Assembly (NCBI GenBank): GCA_003460745.1
Contig: QTVU01000002.1
Span: 85,286 to 149,285, forward strand
Origin: Firmicutes bacterium AM55-24TS
Lineage (GTDB): Bacteria > Bacillota > Clostridia > UBA1381
DNA length: 64,000 nucleotides
Direction: 5' to 3'
The position numbers and the translations under genes were made by a program. Positions within the stretch are counted from its first letter, which is position 1; each line of letters begins with the position of its first letter. Below, piece by piece: positions 54,432 through 63,966 of the stretch. Below the pieces are notes generated by a model. That model saw only the letters and a program-made list of their open reading frames with translations, was not told the DNA's origin and searched no databases.

Positions 54432-55621
54432 TTAACTTATAACAAGTTTAAATGTTACTTCACCCTCATAAGCAGGTGTATAGTTACTGTAACCGATTCC
54501 CTGAACGGATAATACTGAAAGCATTGACGTCAATCTGTCAGAACTCGTTGTGTAAAATTCACCGTCTTCATCGTATGAATATTGTCTTATAACGCTTAAC
54601 GCCTCGTCTGCGTCTTTTGCGGAAATTACGATTGAACCGATAGGTTTATTTTCTTCGGGGGCTTCAATCGGATTGCCGTCTTTATCCAACTTATAGTATC
54701 TGCCGTATGCGATTTGGCTCCGCCCGCAAGCGAATAATCATCTTCAGCACTTGATTTTACTGTTCTTGAATTATTGATATTGTCATCAGTTCCGTCATAT
54801 ACGGAACGATCGTCCGACTGAACATCAATACTTGCAATCGCTATTCCGTCATCTTGTGAATAAGCTTGAATATCGTTTGAATTATCAGCAACCTCAGCAG
54901 TTGTTTTCTGCGAAACCGCACCTTCGTCCGACTTTGCAGGTTCTGCAGAAACAGACGGTACCGCATTATTTTGTACCTTTGGACTTACAGACGGAGCAGA
55001 TGTGGATTTACTGTTATTTGCAACCACACTGCTTTTTACCGAATTTGTACTCACACTTGTTTGCGGCTTTGCCGTTGCAAGCGATGATGTACTTTTCGCT
55101 GTTTTATTTTCGGGAATAGTGTTTTCAACCGTTTCTTCAAATACTGTCGGTTGATTTTCTTCCGCATTGTCTTGAGCAGCCACTGCCGGTGCTGTCGTAC
55201 TTACGGCAGTATTTCCGTCACTGTCAGTCACGACTGTTTCCTCTTGAATAACACCGTCATCATTTCCGTTCATCTTATCGACGAACATATTGCTGTTAGC
55301 CGTTACAACAGCTACCAACGCAAAGCAAGCCGCTGCCGCAGTATACTGTTTCCAATTACGGCGAACATTACGCATTACACGTCTTGTTATTCGTGCTTTT
55401 TTCTTTTCCTCTTCATCTATGCGGACATTTAATTTCTCCATAAAATCCACAGGAACATTTATGTCAGGGAGAGATTTAGCCGTTGAAATAATTGAACGCA
55501 TAAATTCAAGTTCACTTTTGCAATTTGCACATTCCAATGCGTGTTTATCCATTTTCTGCTTTGTTTCGTCACTCAAATTTTCATAGTTGTCCAAGCATTC
55601 GTTAAATTTATCACAATTCAT
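54432..55621 (-). pseudogene. Zinc-finger anti-sigma factor with long extracytoplasmic domain, frameshifted
   Basis: The N-terminal anti-sigma domain (MNCDKFNECLDNYENLS ... HALECANCKSELEFM) has the H-x3-C-x2-C zinc motif that holds an ECF sigma factor. One membrane helix (YTAAAACFALVAVVTA) follows, then a Thr/Ser/Ala-rich linker. At SLAGGA the frame fails (54712-54722, GGAGCC) and ends at 54626; the neighbouring frame continues as QIAYGRYYKLDKDGNP to the stop at 54432 through a ~90-residue domain (GSIVISAKDADEALSVIRQ). One base appears missing. Joined length ~396 residues. It lies directly after its sigma gene. Confidence 0.85.
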
Positions 55622-55686
55622 TTTTACTCCCCCTTTCTTTAAATTTTCATTAATTTCTTTTTACAATATATTAGACGTAAGAAATA

Positions 55687-56274
55687 TCAAAAAAGTTCCC
55701 GTTTATTCATTAAATTTTTCTTTAATGCACTTCTCGCACGATTAATTCGCGACTTAACCGTTCCCGACGGTATTCCGAGTACCTCAGCTATGTAATCGTA
55801 ACTCAATCCCTCAATATCGCATAGTGTTATTACAGTTCTGTATTCTTCTTTGAGTTCGCTTATCGCCTCTCGTACAGCTCTCTGACGTTCCGATATTTCC
55901 ATATTTTCTTCCGGTGTAGGACTTTCGTCCCTAATATCCATATCTTTCTTTTCGTCAATCGCCTGATTAATACTTATTACACCCGAATGTTTCTGACGTT
56001 TTCTCAGAATATCGGAGCAAACATTCGTAGTTATCCTATAAAGCCACGTGGTAAAGGAAGATTGCTCCTTAAATGACTCTATACTTTTATACACCCTTAC
56101 GAATACCTCCTGTGCCGCGTCATATGCGTCCTCTTGATTTGAAAGCTTTCCGTAAGCGATATTTATAACTTGCTGTTGGTAATTTGAAACTAATATATTA
56201 AAAGCTTCTCGGCTACCTTTTTTACACTTTTTAATCAAATCATTTTCGGTCAAAAATCCCTCACCACCTCTCAT
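55687..56274 (-). CDS. ECF RNA polymerase sigma factor (SigW/RpoE-like)
   Basis: 195 residues. Region 2: FNILVSNYQQQVINIAYGKL ... AYDAAQEVFVRVYKSIESF ... FTTWLYRITTNVCSDIL (core binding and -10 recognition). Region 4 is after about 120: AVREAISELKEEYRTVITL ... YDYIAEVLGIPSGTVKSRINRARSAL. Partner of the downstream anti-sigma factor; the pair would respond to an envelope signal. The ATG at 56274 is listed; a TTG at 56253 has a better-placed GAGG and would drop seven residues. It follows aroC by 24 bp, so it may be co-transcribed with it. Confidence 0.94.
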   Translation of the reverse strand: MRGGEGFLTENDLIKKCKKGSREAFNILVSNYQQQVINIAYGKLSNQEDAYDAAQEVFVRVYKSIESFKEQSSFTTWLYRITTNVCSDILRKRQKHSGVISINQAIDEKKDMDIRDESPTPEENMEISERQRAVREAISELKEEYRTVITLCDIEGLSYDYIAEVLGIPSGTVKSRINRARSALKKNLMNKRELF

Positions 56275-56298
56275 GGTTTATTTGCCCTACGTTTGATT

Positions 56299-57443
56299 TT
56301 AGAAATTCTTAATTCTGTTCATATATACATCGTAATATGCCTTTACGTCAGCCATACAGTCACCGCTGAATTTATCCAAAAACGCCTTTGCGATTTCAAA
56401 TGCGATTACCGCCTCAACGACAACCGAACAAGCCGGTACGGCACACACATCGGAACGTTCGACAGTTGCCTTATGCTCCGATTTATCGTCAATATTGACT
56501 GTTCTAAGCGGATTATACAAAGTAGGTATCGGTTTCATTGCCGCCTTAACAATAATCGGCTCACCGTTTGACATACCGCCCTCAATACCGCCGGCATTGT
56601 TGGTAAGTCTGTGGAAGTCGTCCGAATATTCGATTTCATCATGTACCTTTGAACCCGGTATTTCGCTCACACCGAAGCCCATACCGATTTCAACGCCCTT
56701 GATAGCCTGTACACTCATAACACCGAAAGCAAGGTTTGCGTCAAGTTTCTGTCGTAATGAACATAACTTCCCAATCCGGCAGGCACACCTTTTACGATAG
56801 TTTCCACTATTCCGCCTACGCTTTCACCTCTTGCCTTGATTTTGTCTATGTATTCCATAGCCTTTTGAGCGGCATTTTCATCGCCAAACCCAACAGGTGA
56901 ATTTTGTACTTTTTCAAAGAAATCTGCCGCAGTAAAATCGGATGTATCTTCAACCTCGCCTATTCTCTTAACATGGCTTAAAAATTCTATTCCAAACGGT
57001 TTTAAAACCTGTCTTACGAGTGCGCCGACAGCCACTCTTGCTGCAGTTTCACGGGCACTTGCTCTTTCAAGCACGTTTCTCAAATCTCTGTGATTGTACT
57101 TCATACCTCCGGTAAGGTCAGCGTGTCCCGGTCTTGGGCATTCGACAGACTTTTCATTATTCGCCGTTTCAGTACCCATTATACTTTCCCAATTCGCCCA
57201 ATCTCTGTTTTCGATTTTAATTGCGATAGGACTTCCGAGAGTCACTCCGCCTCTCACACCCGAAAGAATTTCGGCAGTATCTTTTTCAATCTTCATTCTT
57301 CCGCCTCTGCCATAGCCCTGCTGACGCTTTGCAAGCTGTTCGTTTATCTCATCAAGGCTTATCTCAACACCTGACGGCATACCTTCGATTATAACTGTAA
57401 GACACTTACCGTGTGTCTCTCCCGCCGTGAAATATCTAAGCAT
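56299..57443 (-). pseudogene. aroC: Chorismate synthase, frameshifted
   Basis: The first frame (MLRYFTAGETHGKCLTVIIEG ... RQQGYGRGGRMKIE, and ERASARETAARVAVGAL) runs to YVHYDRNLTQTLLSVL and stops at 56715. The second frame, from the same region, continues AFGVMSVQAIKGVEIGMGFG to SDVCAVPACSVVVEAVIAFEIA. The joint lies at 56741-56751 (AGAAACTTGAC), where one extra base would give RKLDANLAFGVMSVQAI as in the family. Joined length is ~381 residues. FMN-dependent conversion of EPSP to chorismate. Loss would make the cell an aromatic amino acid auxotroph unless the shift is a sequence error. Confidence 0.9.
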
Positions 57444-57616
57444 ATTTTTATCTCCATTCGTAACTACAATTTGTATTTTTTTTATATATAAACTACAACA
57501 TAATATATATAATCTATTTTATCACTTTTTCGTTACTTTTGCAAGTTTTAACGACAATTTTACAAAACTCGCTTTGTGTAATTGTAATAAAAAAGATATA
57601 TTTAAAATAGGAATAT

Positions 57617-57627
57617 TATGATATAAT
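57617..57627 (+). promoter_or_regulatory. Extended -10 promoter of the AIM24-family gene
   Basis: TATGATATAAT: a TGn extended -10 with TATAAT at 57622-57627; no good -35. About 55 bp before the gene. Confidence 0.45.
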
Positions 57628-57682
57628 TTGAATATCACTAAAGTCACTGAGCTATTTCATACAGAAAGGAAAGGTAATTTTT

Positions 57683-58369
57683 ATGAAAACTACAATCTGG
57701 GGAAATATTCTTCCTGCCGTAACAATCGACCTTGAACAAGGCGAAAGCATTTATACCGAATCGGGCGGTATGACATGGATGTCGGACAAAGTAAAAATGG
57801 ACACCAATATGAAAGGCGGATTTATGAAAGGTCTTGGACGTATGTTCAGCGGTGAGTCATTGTTTATGGCTACATACACCGCCGAGGCACCGAACCAATC
57901 TATCACAATCGCCTCATCTTTTCCCGGAGAAATCAAAGAACTTCACATTTCTTCCGACAAAGAATTTATTTGTCAAAAATCAGCTTTTTTGTGTGCCGAG
58001 CAAAGTGTTGAACTTTCAACATATATAACAAGCGGCATAAAGAAAGGCTTGTTCGGCGGTGAAGGCTTTGTACTTCAAAAGCTTTCCGGAAACGGTACTG
58101 CTTTCATTGAGCTTGACGGTTCAGTTAAAGAAATCGACCTTGCTGCAGGCGAAAAACTTAAAGTCGATACAGGCAGTGTTGCGATTTTTGAATCAACCGT
58201 CAAATATGACGTTGAAACAGTAAAGGGCTTTAAAAATATGTTGTTCGGCGGTGAAGGACTGTTCCTTACAACTCTTACCGGTCCGGGTAAGGTATATTTG
58301 CAAACAATGAATATGGCTGAATTTGCAAATAAAATTATCCCGTATCTTCCGACACCGTCATCAAAATAG
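57683..58369 (+). CDS. AIM24/TIGR00266 family protein
   Basis: 228 residues built as a double-stranded beta-sandwich with repeated segments (SGGMTWMSDKVKMDTNMKGG ... GLFGGEGFVLQKLSGNGTAF ... MLFGGEGLFLTTLTGPGKV). The family is widespread and named after a yeast mitochondrial protein, but the bacterial function is unknown. It has an AAAGGAAAGG SD and ends in a terminator, and stands alone on the plus strand. Confidence 0.9.
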   Translation: MKTTIWGNILPAVTIDLEQGESIYTESGGMTWMSDKVKMDTNMKGGFMKGLGRMFSGESLFMATYTAEAPNQSITIASSFPGEIKELHISSDKEFICQKSAFLCAEQSVELSTYITSGIKKGLFGGEGFVLQKLSGNGTAFIELDGSVKEIDLAAGEKLKVDTGSVAIFESTVKYDVETVKGFKNMLFGGEGLFLTTLTGPGKVYLQTMNMAEFANKIIPYLPTPSSK

Positions 58370-58388
58370 CAAATAGGAATTATAACTA

Positions 58389-58419
58389 AAGAAGTGGCAA
58401 AAATATTTTGCCACTTCTT
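58389..58419 (+). terminator. Terminator after the AIM24-family gene
   Basis: A 14-bp stem aagaagtggcaaaa / ttttgccacttctt with a 3-nt loop and following attttttat; it also lies just past the end of the convergent YcdB gene. Confidence 0.82.
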
Positions 58420-58424
58420 ATTTT

Positions 58425-60431
58425 TTATCTGGTTAAATAATTATAAATCATAATTATACTTTCCGCTCTTGTCATTTCACGGTTTGGATTGAAATTACCG
58501 TTACCGTCACCGCTTAAAACGCCCATAGCCGAAAGCAATGCGATATACCCCTTATTTTCCGTAACATCATTGAACGGTGTAACGTAAATATCGTTATATT
58601 TCGCGTAATTTTCAGCACCGATTGCACGAATCATATACACAGCAGCCTCCTCACGAGTTACTTCCGCATCATCATCGCGTTCATCTTCTGAAATAATACT
58701 GTTTTGTGTTGAATTTCTGTACACCCAATTTGCCTGTTCCAAATTATTTTTCAATACGATTATATCGTTACCGTTTATGCTCATCAAAAGTGCAAGAAAA
58801 TCCTTTTGAGTAATCTTTTCGTCAGGCTTAAATTCGCCGCCCTCAAAACCTATTCCGTAATAAGCAAGCTCTTTGATATACTTTTCGGCATAGTGACCGT
58901 CTATATCCGAATATTCAAGTTTACTGCTTGCATCCTCCGTAATTTCTTTGTTTTGATAGTCAACAAACTTACCTGTAAACGGATTGATATTTTCTGTATC
59001 TATTGTGTATACAGGGATAATCTCTCTTGTGTTGTCAGTATAATTCTGCATATATACAATGCTGTAATCCTTTGCGTCAAATAAAATCTTTTCAGCGTCT
59101 TCCTTGCTCATTGCATTTTCGATTGACGGAAATTCGGTGTCGGTATAATTCATACTGAAATTAGTAAGTACACCGTTGTTTGTTGTTACGTTGGCATAGT
59201 CGCCTGTTACCTTAATACCGTTTACATATCTGACATACAGATGCGAATTTTCATCATATTTGTATTCTTTTGCCTTATCGCCCGCAAGTGTCTTTAAAGC
59301 CGAATCATCATTATTTTTTTCCTTACTGTCATCTTCTCCCCAACGTGAATAATACTTTATTTCGCCTGTTTTAGCATCAACAGACGTATATATGTTACAC
59401 TTGTCATTTGACATTGATACAGAATACGTATATTCATCGTCATAATTTTTATATAAAGAAATGCTGTCTGTATTTATATTCTTAGGGATTGACAAAAGCT
59501 TGTTCGACTTTAATTTATTTTCCAAAGCGGTTCTTGAAATAAGTCCGTCTATATTGTCAAGCTCTTTTATTTCCTGTTCGGTAAGTCCGCCGTCTGCTGC
59601 TGCATCATTTGCACTTTCAGATTTGTTGCCGATGAAATATCTGTAATTTGTAACATCAACCGCATCACCCGTAAGTGCATTAATGTATTTATCGTAGTCG
59701 TATTCCTGTGTGTATACAGGATAAGCTACCACGTTACCGTCCTCGTCAACATATGTACGATAAACCAACTCAAGTCCGAGTTTATCACTGTACGCTTTTT
59801 TTGCCTCATCAACGCTTATCGCATTATTGATTGACGGAAAATCCGCTTGTATATAGCCCAAATCAAAACCCATTACATATCCGTCTGTACCGTCAATATT
59901 AACCGAGCCGTTTCCGTTCGTGAACAATACACCGTTTACATACGTTTTAATATAGAATGTATATCCGTTACCAAAAATACTGCCGTTGCTTCCATAAATT
60001 TTTATTTCATACGGAAAATCGGGATTAATTTGTTTTAAGAAGTTTTCCGCCGTCTTTTTTGCATCACTTTCGCTAATTTTCGGTAAATTCGGTGTGTTAT
60101 TTTTATCATCAGATTTAAAACCGTGAATTGAATAGTTGGTTATAACTCCGTCTGCCGTACAAGTTATATTAACACTCTTGTTTCCGTCTTTTTCATTCCA
60201 TGTAAAGTTATAAACTTTTTCGCCGTACTGTTCCTCTGTTCTGCTCGAAAATTCACTGCACTCACTCGGAATTTCAACTCTCTGTTTAACGCTTTCCAAT
60301 ATTTTCTGCATATTCTCTCTTGCAGATGTTTCTGTTTGCTGTGTGGCTAACGTTTCAGCGGCTAAAACTGCCGGTGATACTGCCGATACAGTAAGAGCCA
60401 ACGCTGACGCTACCGCTAATAATTTTTTCAT
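58425..60431 (-). CDS. Secreted YcdB/YcdC (PepSY-like) protein with SLH domains
   Basis: 668 residues. Signal peptide (MKKLLAVASALALTVSAVS, cleavage near AVLAAE). Two PepSY-related YcdB/YcdC domains lie at about 85-265 and 340-500, with recurrent patterns such as ISESDAKKTAENFLKQINP and FPSIENAMSKEDAEKIL. The C-terminal ~150 residues are two SLH modules: YSDIDGHYAEKYIKELAYYG and PFNDVTENKGYIALLSAMG with FNPNREMTRAESIIMIYNYL. SLH domains anchor proteins to the pyruvylated wall polymer, so this is a surface protein. PepSY domains are thought to bind or restrain proteases. GGAGG SD before the ATG. Confidence 0.9.
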   Translation of the reverse strand: MKKLLAVASALALTVSAVSPAVLAAETLATQQTETSARENMQKILESVKQRVEIPSECSEFSSRTEEQYGEKVYNFTWNEKDGNKSVNITCTADGVITNYSIHGFKSDDKNNTPNLPKISESDAKKTAENFLKQINPDFPYEIKIYGSNGSIFGNGYTFYIKTYVNGVLFTNGNGSVNIDGTDGYVMGFDLGYIQADFPSINNAISVDEAKKAYSDKLGLELVYRTYVDEDGNVVAYPVYTQEYDYDKYINALTGDAVDVTNYRYFIGNKSESANDAAADGGLTEQEIKELDNIDGLISRTALENKLKSNKLLSIPKNINTDSISLYKNYDDEYTYSVSMSNDKCNIYTSVDAKTGEIKYYSRWGEDDSKEKNNDDSALKTLAGDKAKEYKYDENSHLYVRYVNGIKVTGDYANVTTNNGVLTNFSMNYTDTEFPSIENAMSKEDAEKILFDAKDYSIVYMQNYTDNTREIIPVYTIDTENINPFTGKFVDYQNKEITEDASSKLEYSDIDGHYAEKYIKELAYYGIGFEGGEFKPDEKITQKDFLALLMSINGNDIIVLKNNLEQANWVYRNSTQNSIISEDERDDDAEVTREEAAVYMIRAIGAENYAKYNDIYVTPFNDVTENKGYIALLSAMGVLSGDGNGNFNPNREMTRAESIIMIYNYLTR

Positions 60432-60538
60432 AACTTTTTCCTCCTTTTTAAATTTATCGGATTATTTTTCCTTTCATATATAATACTTTTCAGCACGCCA
60501 AAAGGTTGCATTAAATTAAAAAAATTTTTATTTACACA

Positions 60539-60569
60539 AAAGGGTGTTGTTTTTAACACAACACCCTTT
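60539..60569 (-). terminator. Terminator after the TPM gene
   Basis: A 12-bp stem aaagggtgttgt / acaacaccctt(t) with a 7-nt loop; the minus-strand tail is only moderately U-rich. The rest of 60432-60618 holds the YcdB upstream region; no gene is seen. Confidence 0.7.
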
Positions 60570-60618
60570 CAGACTGTCGACAAATTATCCGGAACGTGCA
60601 AGATATGATTTTTATATT

Positions 60619-61374
60619 TTAAAATTTACCGCTGGCACCGCCGCCGCCGAAACTTCCGCCGCCGCCGGAGAATCCGCCTCCTCCGCTGCTGCTTCCGCCT
60701 GAAAAACCACCGCCATAGTAACCGCCGCCGCTATGATAGCCGCCACGTCCGCCACGTCCGCCACGTCCTTTGATATTAGTGATAAATACCACAATCGCTA
60801 AAACTATGAAAAACACTACATATGTCATTATTTCAACCATACGGTCATCATCTTCTTCATCGGGTGTCGGTTCTTCAAGTTCTCCGATTACCGAATCATA
60901 AATCTGCTTAATACCCTCGCTGTAATCACCTGCCGACAAAGAATCTGTTGCATTTCTGATAAATCGACCGCACTTACCGTCATTTAAAACGCCCTCAAGT
61001 CCGTAGCCGACTTCGATACGAATGTCACGACTATCCATAACAAGGAGAATAAGAACTCCGTTATCCGCGTCTTTATCGCCAATTCCCCATTTTCTCGCCG
61101 TTTCAATCGAAAAGTCTTCAAGGTCGTTTCCGTCTATACTTTCCATTGTCAAAACAACAACTTGCGGTCCGCCGTTAGCATTGTACGCCTTACCTTTTTC
61201 AAATATATAATCCTCTGTTTCACTGTCAATAACATTCGCATAGTCATTTATAAAAAATCTATCCGTATGATTCGGTATATCAACCTTCGCAAACGCACAA
61301 ATATTTATAAATAAAACAAATATTGCGAAAATTAATGCCGCGAAACGTATCTTCCCCCTACTCATATCAATCAA
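60619..61374 (-). CDS. TPM-domain membrane protein (YgcG family)
   Basis: 251 residues. Signal or anchor helix (FAALIFAIFVLFINICAFA), then the TPM domain (about 33-165: DRFFINDYANVIDSETEDYI ... VLILLVMDSRDIRIEVGYGLEGVLND), a second membrane helix (IMTYVVFFIVLAIVVFI), then a glycine/serine-rich C-terminus (GGRGGRGGYHSGGGYYGGG). TPM domains are exposed outside the membrane. The start overlaps lemA, and this lemA-TPM pairing is common in bacteria. The role is in envelope maintenance but not well defined. Confidence 0.9.
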   Translation of the reverse strand: MIDMSRGKIRFAALIFAIFVLFINICAFAKVDIPNHTDRFFINDYANVIDSETEDYIFEKGKAYNANGGPQVVVLTMESIDGNDLEDFSIETARKWGIGDKDADNGVLILLVMDSRDIRIEVGYGLEGVLNDGKCGRFIRNATDSLSAGDYSEGIKQIYDSVIGELEEPTPDEEDDDRMVEIMTYVVFFIVLAIVVFITNIKGRGGRGGRGGYHSGGGYYGGGFSGGSSSGGGGFSGGGGSFGGGGASGKF

Positions 61375-61933
61375 AACTTACAGAAGGAGCAGATTGTGCC
61401 GCACTATCTGCCTCAAACTGTTGTTTCTTTTCAAAACCAAGCATATTTGCAAATATGTTTGTAGGGAATGAACGTATTTTTACGTTATATTTTTGAACGG
61501 CGTCATTATAATCCTTTCTTGCAACACCTATGCGATTTTCCGTACCTGCAAGTTCATCTTGAAGTGACAAGAAGTTTTCGTTTGACTTTAATTCCGGATA
61601 TGATTCCGAAATTGCAATCAATCTGCTAAGTGCCGATGAAAGTTCTTCATTTGCCTCACTTGCCTCCTCAACTGTTCCCGCACCGGCAAGTTTTGCACGA
61701 GCGTCAGAAACGGCAGTAAACACTTCTGTTTCGTGTGCCGCATATCCCTTTACCGTATTAACAAGGTTCGGTACAAGATCCATACGTCTTTGAAGTTGAA
61801 CCTGTATATCGGAATATGCCGTGTTGGTCGATTCTTCTAAACTTATAAGTCCGTTGTAACTTCCTATAATGCTTATCGCTATAATTACGATTACCGCTAT
61901 TATAACACCGATAATTACACCTTTTTTCTTCAT
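61367..61933 (-). CDS. lemA: LemA family protein
   Basis: 188 residues. One N-terminal membrane helix (KKKGVIIGVIIAVIVIIAISI), then a helical-bundle domain: QVQLQRRMDLVPNLVNTVKGYAAHE and YPELKSNENFLSLQDELAGTENRI ... NVKIRSFPTNIFANMLGF, all family hallmarks. Overlaps the TPM gene by 8 bp. Transcribed from the consensus promoter at 61981-62009. Confidence 0.95.
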   Translation of the reverse strand: MKKKGVIIGVIIAVIVIIAISIIGSYNGLISLEESTNTAYSDIQVQLQRRMDLVPNLVNTVKGYAAHETEVFTAVSDARAKLAGAGTVEEASEANEELSSALSRLIAISESYPELKSNENFLSLQDELAGTENRIGVARKDYNDAVQKYNVKIRSFPTNIFANMLGFEKKQQFEADSAAQSAPSVSFD

Positions 61934-61980
61934 ATTTTCTCTTCTTTTCTATAGATAATCTGTATATATTATACACTTAC

Positions 61981-62009
61981 ATTTTAACCTATGTGTCTAT
62001 AAATGTCAA
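61981..62009 (-). promoter_or_regulatory. Promoter of lemA-TPM
   Basis: TTGACA, 17-nt spacer, TAAAAT on the minus strand; the -35 abuts the pckG terminator. Confidence 0.8.
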
Positions 62010-62013
62010 CAAA

Positions 62014-62050
62014 AAAAGCAGACAAAACCATAAGGATTTTGTCTGCTTTT
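62014..62050 (-). terminator. Terminator after pckG
   Basis: A 14-bp stem aaaagcagacaaaa / ttttgtctgctttt with an 9-nt loop region and a U7 run on the minus strand. The gcagacaaaa arm equals that of the hairpin at 43068-43103. Confidence 0.9.
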
Positions 62051-62076
62051 AAATTCTTAATACACTGTAATTAAAA

Positions 62077-63858
62077 TTACTTAGAAAGGTTAGCCTTTAA
62101 CTTAGCAAGTTCGTCAGCCATTTCCTTCGGAAGTTTATCTCCGAACTGTGCAAAATATTCTTCGATATTTGCAATGTCTTCAAGCCATACCTTCTTATCG
62201 ATTGTAAGAAGACCCTTAATATCAACATTTTCGTCTTCAAGACCTGTTAGGTCGATATCTTCAGGCTTTGGTAGGTAACCGATTTCGCTTTCAACGGCAT
62301 CAACCTTACCTGCACATCTGTTAAGAATCCAAAGAAGTACACGCATATTGTCACCGAAACCAGGCCACATGAAGTGTCCTTCGTCATCTTTTCTGAACCA
62401 GTTAACGTGGAAGATTTTCGGAGCTTTATCGCCAAGCTTCTTACCCATTTCAAGCCAGTGACCCCAGTAAGTAGCCATATTGTAGCCTACGAACGGTTTC
62501 ATAGCCATTGGGTCACGTCTAACAACACCTACTGCACCTGCAGCTGCTGCTGTTGTTTCTGATGCCATTGTAGCACCAACGAATGTACCGTGCTGCCAAT
62601 CTCTTGATTGATATACAAGCGGAGCACACTTAGCACGTCTGCCACCGAATACAATAGCCTCTACAGGAACGCCCTGTGGGTTTTCGAATTCAGATGAGAT
62701 ACATGGGCAGTTGATAGCCGGAGCTGTAAATCTTGAGTTAGGGTGAGCAAGATTGTTACCTGCTGCAGAGTATTCAGGACCGTTAACCTTTGAACCCTTC
62801 CATTCTGTTGCATCAACAGGAGGATTCTTGTCAAGACCTTCCCACCAAACTGTATTGTCTGCATTGTTAAGAGCAACGTTTGTGAAGATTGTGTTCTTCT
62901 TTGTTGATTCAAGAGCATTGAAGTTTGTCTTTACTGATGTACCAGGAGCAACACCGAAGAAACCTGCTTCAGGGTTGATAGCATATAGTCTGCCGTCAGG
63001 ACCGATGTTTAGCCATGAAATATCATCGCCGACTGTCCATACTTTGTAACCTTTGTTCTTTAGGTATTCCGGTGGAATAAGCATTGCAAGATTTGTCTTA
63101 CCGCAAGCTGATGGGAATGCAGCACAGATATACTTAACTTCGCCTTGAGGATTTTCAAGACCAAGAATTAGCATATGCTCAGCCATCCAACCTTGGTTCT
63201 TACCAAGATATGATGCAATTCTTAGAGCGAAACACTTCTTACCAAGAAGAACGTTACCGCCGTAAGCCGAGTTGATTGACCAAATTGTGTTATCCTGTGG
63301 GAATTGAACGATGTATCTGTCATCAGGATTTACGTCTTTCTTAGCGTGTAGACACTTGATGAATTCAGCGTTTTCGTCATTTCCAAGCTGATCAAGAACC
63401 TTTTGACCGATTCTTGTCATAATAGCCATATTAAGTACAACATAGATACTGTCTGAAAGCTCGATACCGATCTTTGAGAAAGGTGAACCTATAGGGCCCA
63501 TTGAATAAGGGATAACGTACATTGTTCTGCCCTTCATTGAACCTGTATATAGTTTCTTTAGCTTTGCATACATTTCGTCAGGAGCCATCCAGTTATTGAT
63601 TGGGCCGGCTTCTTCTTCTGTAGGAGTACAGATAAATGTTCTGTCTTCCACACGAGCTACGTCGTTTTCAGCTGTTCTGTGATAGTAACATCCAGGAAGC
63701 TTTTCTTGATTTAGTTTAATCATTTCACCTGTTGCAACAGCCTCTGCTCTTAGAGCCTCAAGCTGTTCTTCACTTCCGTCAATCCAAACAACATTGTCAG
63801 GTTGACACATAGCTTTCATTTCTTCAAGCCATGCAAGAACTGTCTTGTTTTCTGTCAT
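62077..63858 (-). CDS. pckG: Phosphoenolpyruvate carboxykinase (GTP)
   Basis: About 593 residues, size and motifs of the GTP-dependent class, not the ~540-residue ATP enzyme. The P-loop with reactive Cys is FPSACGKTNLAMLIPP; TVGDDISWLNIGPDGRLYAINPEAGFFGVAPGTS is the metal and substrate region; IVFGGRRAKCAPLVYQ is typical. It interconverts oxaloacetate and PEP; in fermenters it may run toward oxaloacetate. GGAGG lies 9 nt before the ATG at 63858; an upstream ATG at 63879 has no SD and is rejected. Confidence 0.97.
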   Translation of the reverse strand: MTENKTVLAWLEEMKAMCQPDNVVWIDGSEEQLEALRAEAVATGEMIKLNQEKLPGCYYHRTAENDVARVEDRTFICTPTEEEAGPINNWMAPDEMYAKLKKLYTGSMKGRTMYVIPYSMGPIGSPFSKIGIELSDSIYVVLNMAIMTRIGQKVLDQLGNDENAEFIKCLHAKKDVNPDDRYIVQFPQDNTIWSINSAYGGNVLLGKKCFALRIASYLGKNQGWMAEHMLILGLENPQGEVKYICAAFPSACGKTNLAMLIPPEYLKNKGYKVWTVGDDISWLNIGPDGRLYAINPEAGFFGVAPGTSVKTNFNALESTKKNTIFTNVALNNADNTVWWEGLDKNPPVDATEWKGSKVNGPEYSAAGNNLAHPNSRFTAPAINCPCISSEFENPQGVPVEAIVFGGRRAKCAPLVYQSRDWQHGTFVGATMASETTAAAAGAVGVVRRDPMAMKPFVGYNMATYWGHWLEMGKKLGDKAPKIFHVNWFRKDDEGHFMWPGFGDNMRVLLWILNRCAGKVDAVESEIGYLPKPEDIDLTGLEDENVDIKGLLTIDKKVWLEDIANIEEYFAQFGDKLPKEMADELAKLKANLSK

Positions 63859-63937
63859 GGTAAAAATCCTCCAATACATTTTTTAATTTTATACAGTGTT
63901 ATTTTGTAACATTGTTTTCTATTTTACTGACGAATGT

Positions 63938-63966
63938 ATTATAACATATTTTTTGTTTTTTTTAAA
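63938..63966 (-). promoter_or_regulatory. Promoter of pckG
   Basis: TTTAAA, 17-nt spacer, TATAAT on the minus strand, leaving a ~75-nt leader. Sequence right of this is AT-rich without a gene up to the window edge. Confidence 0.65.
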
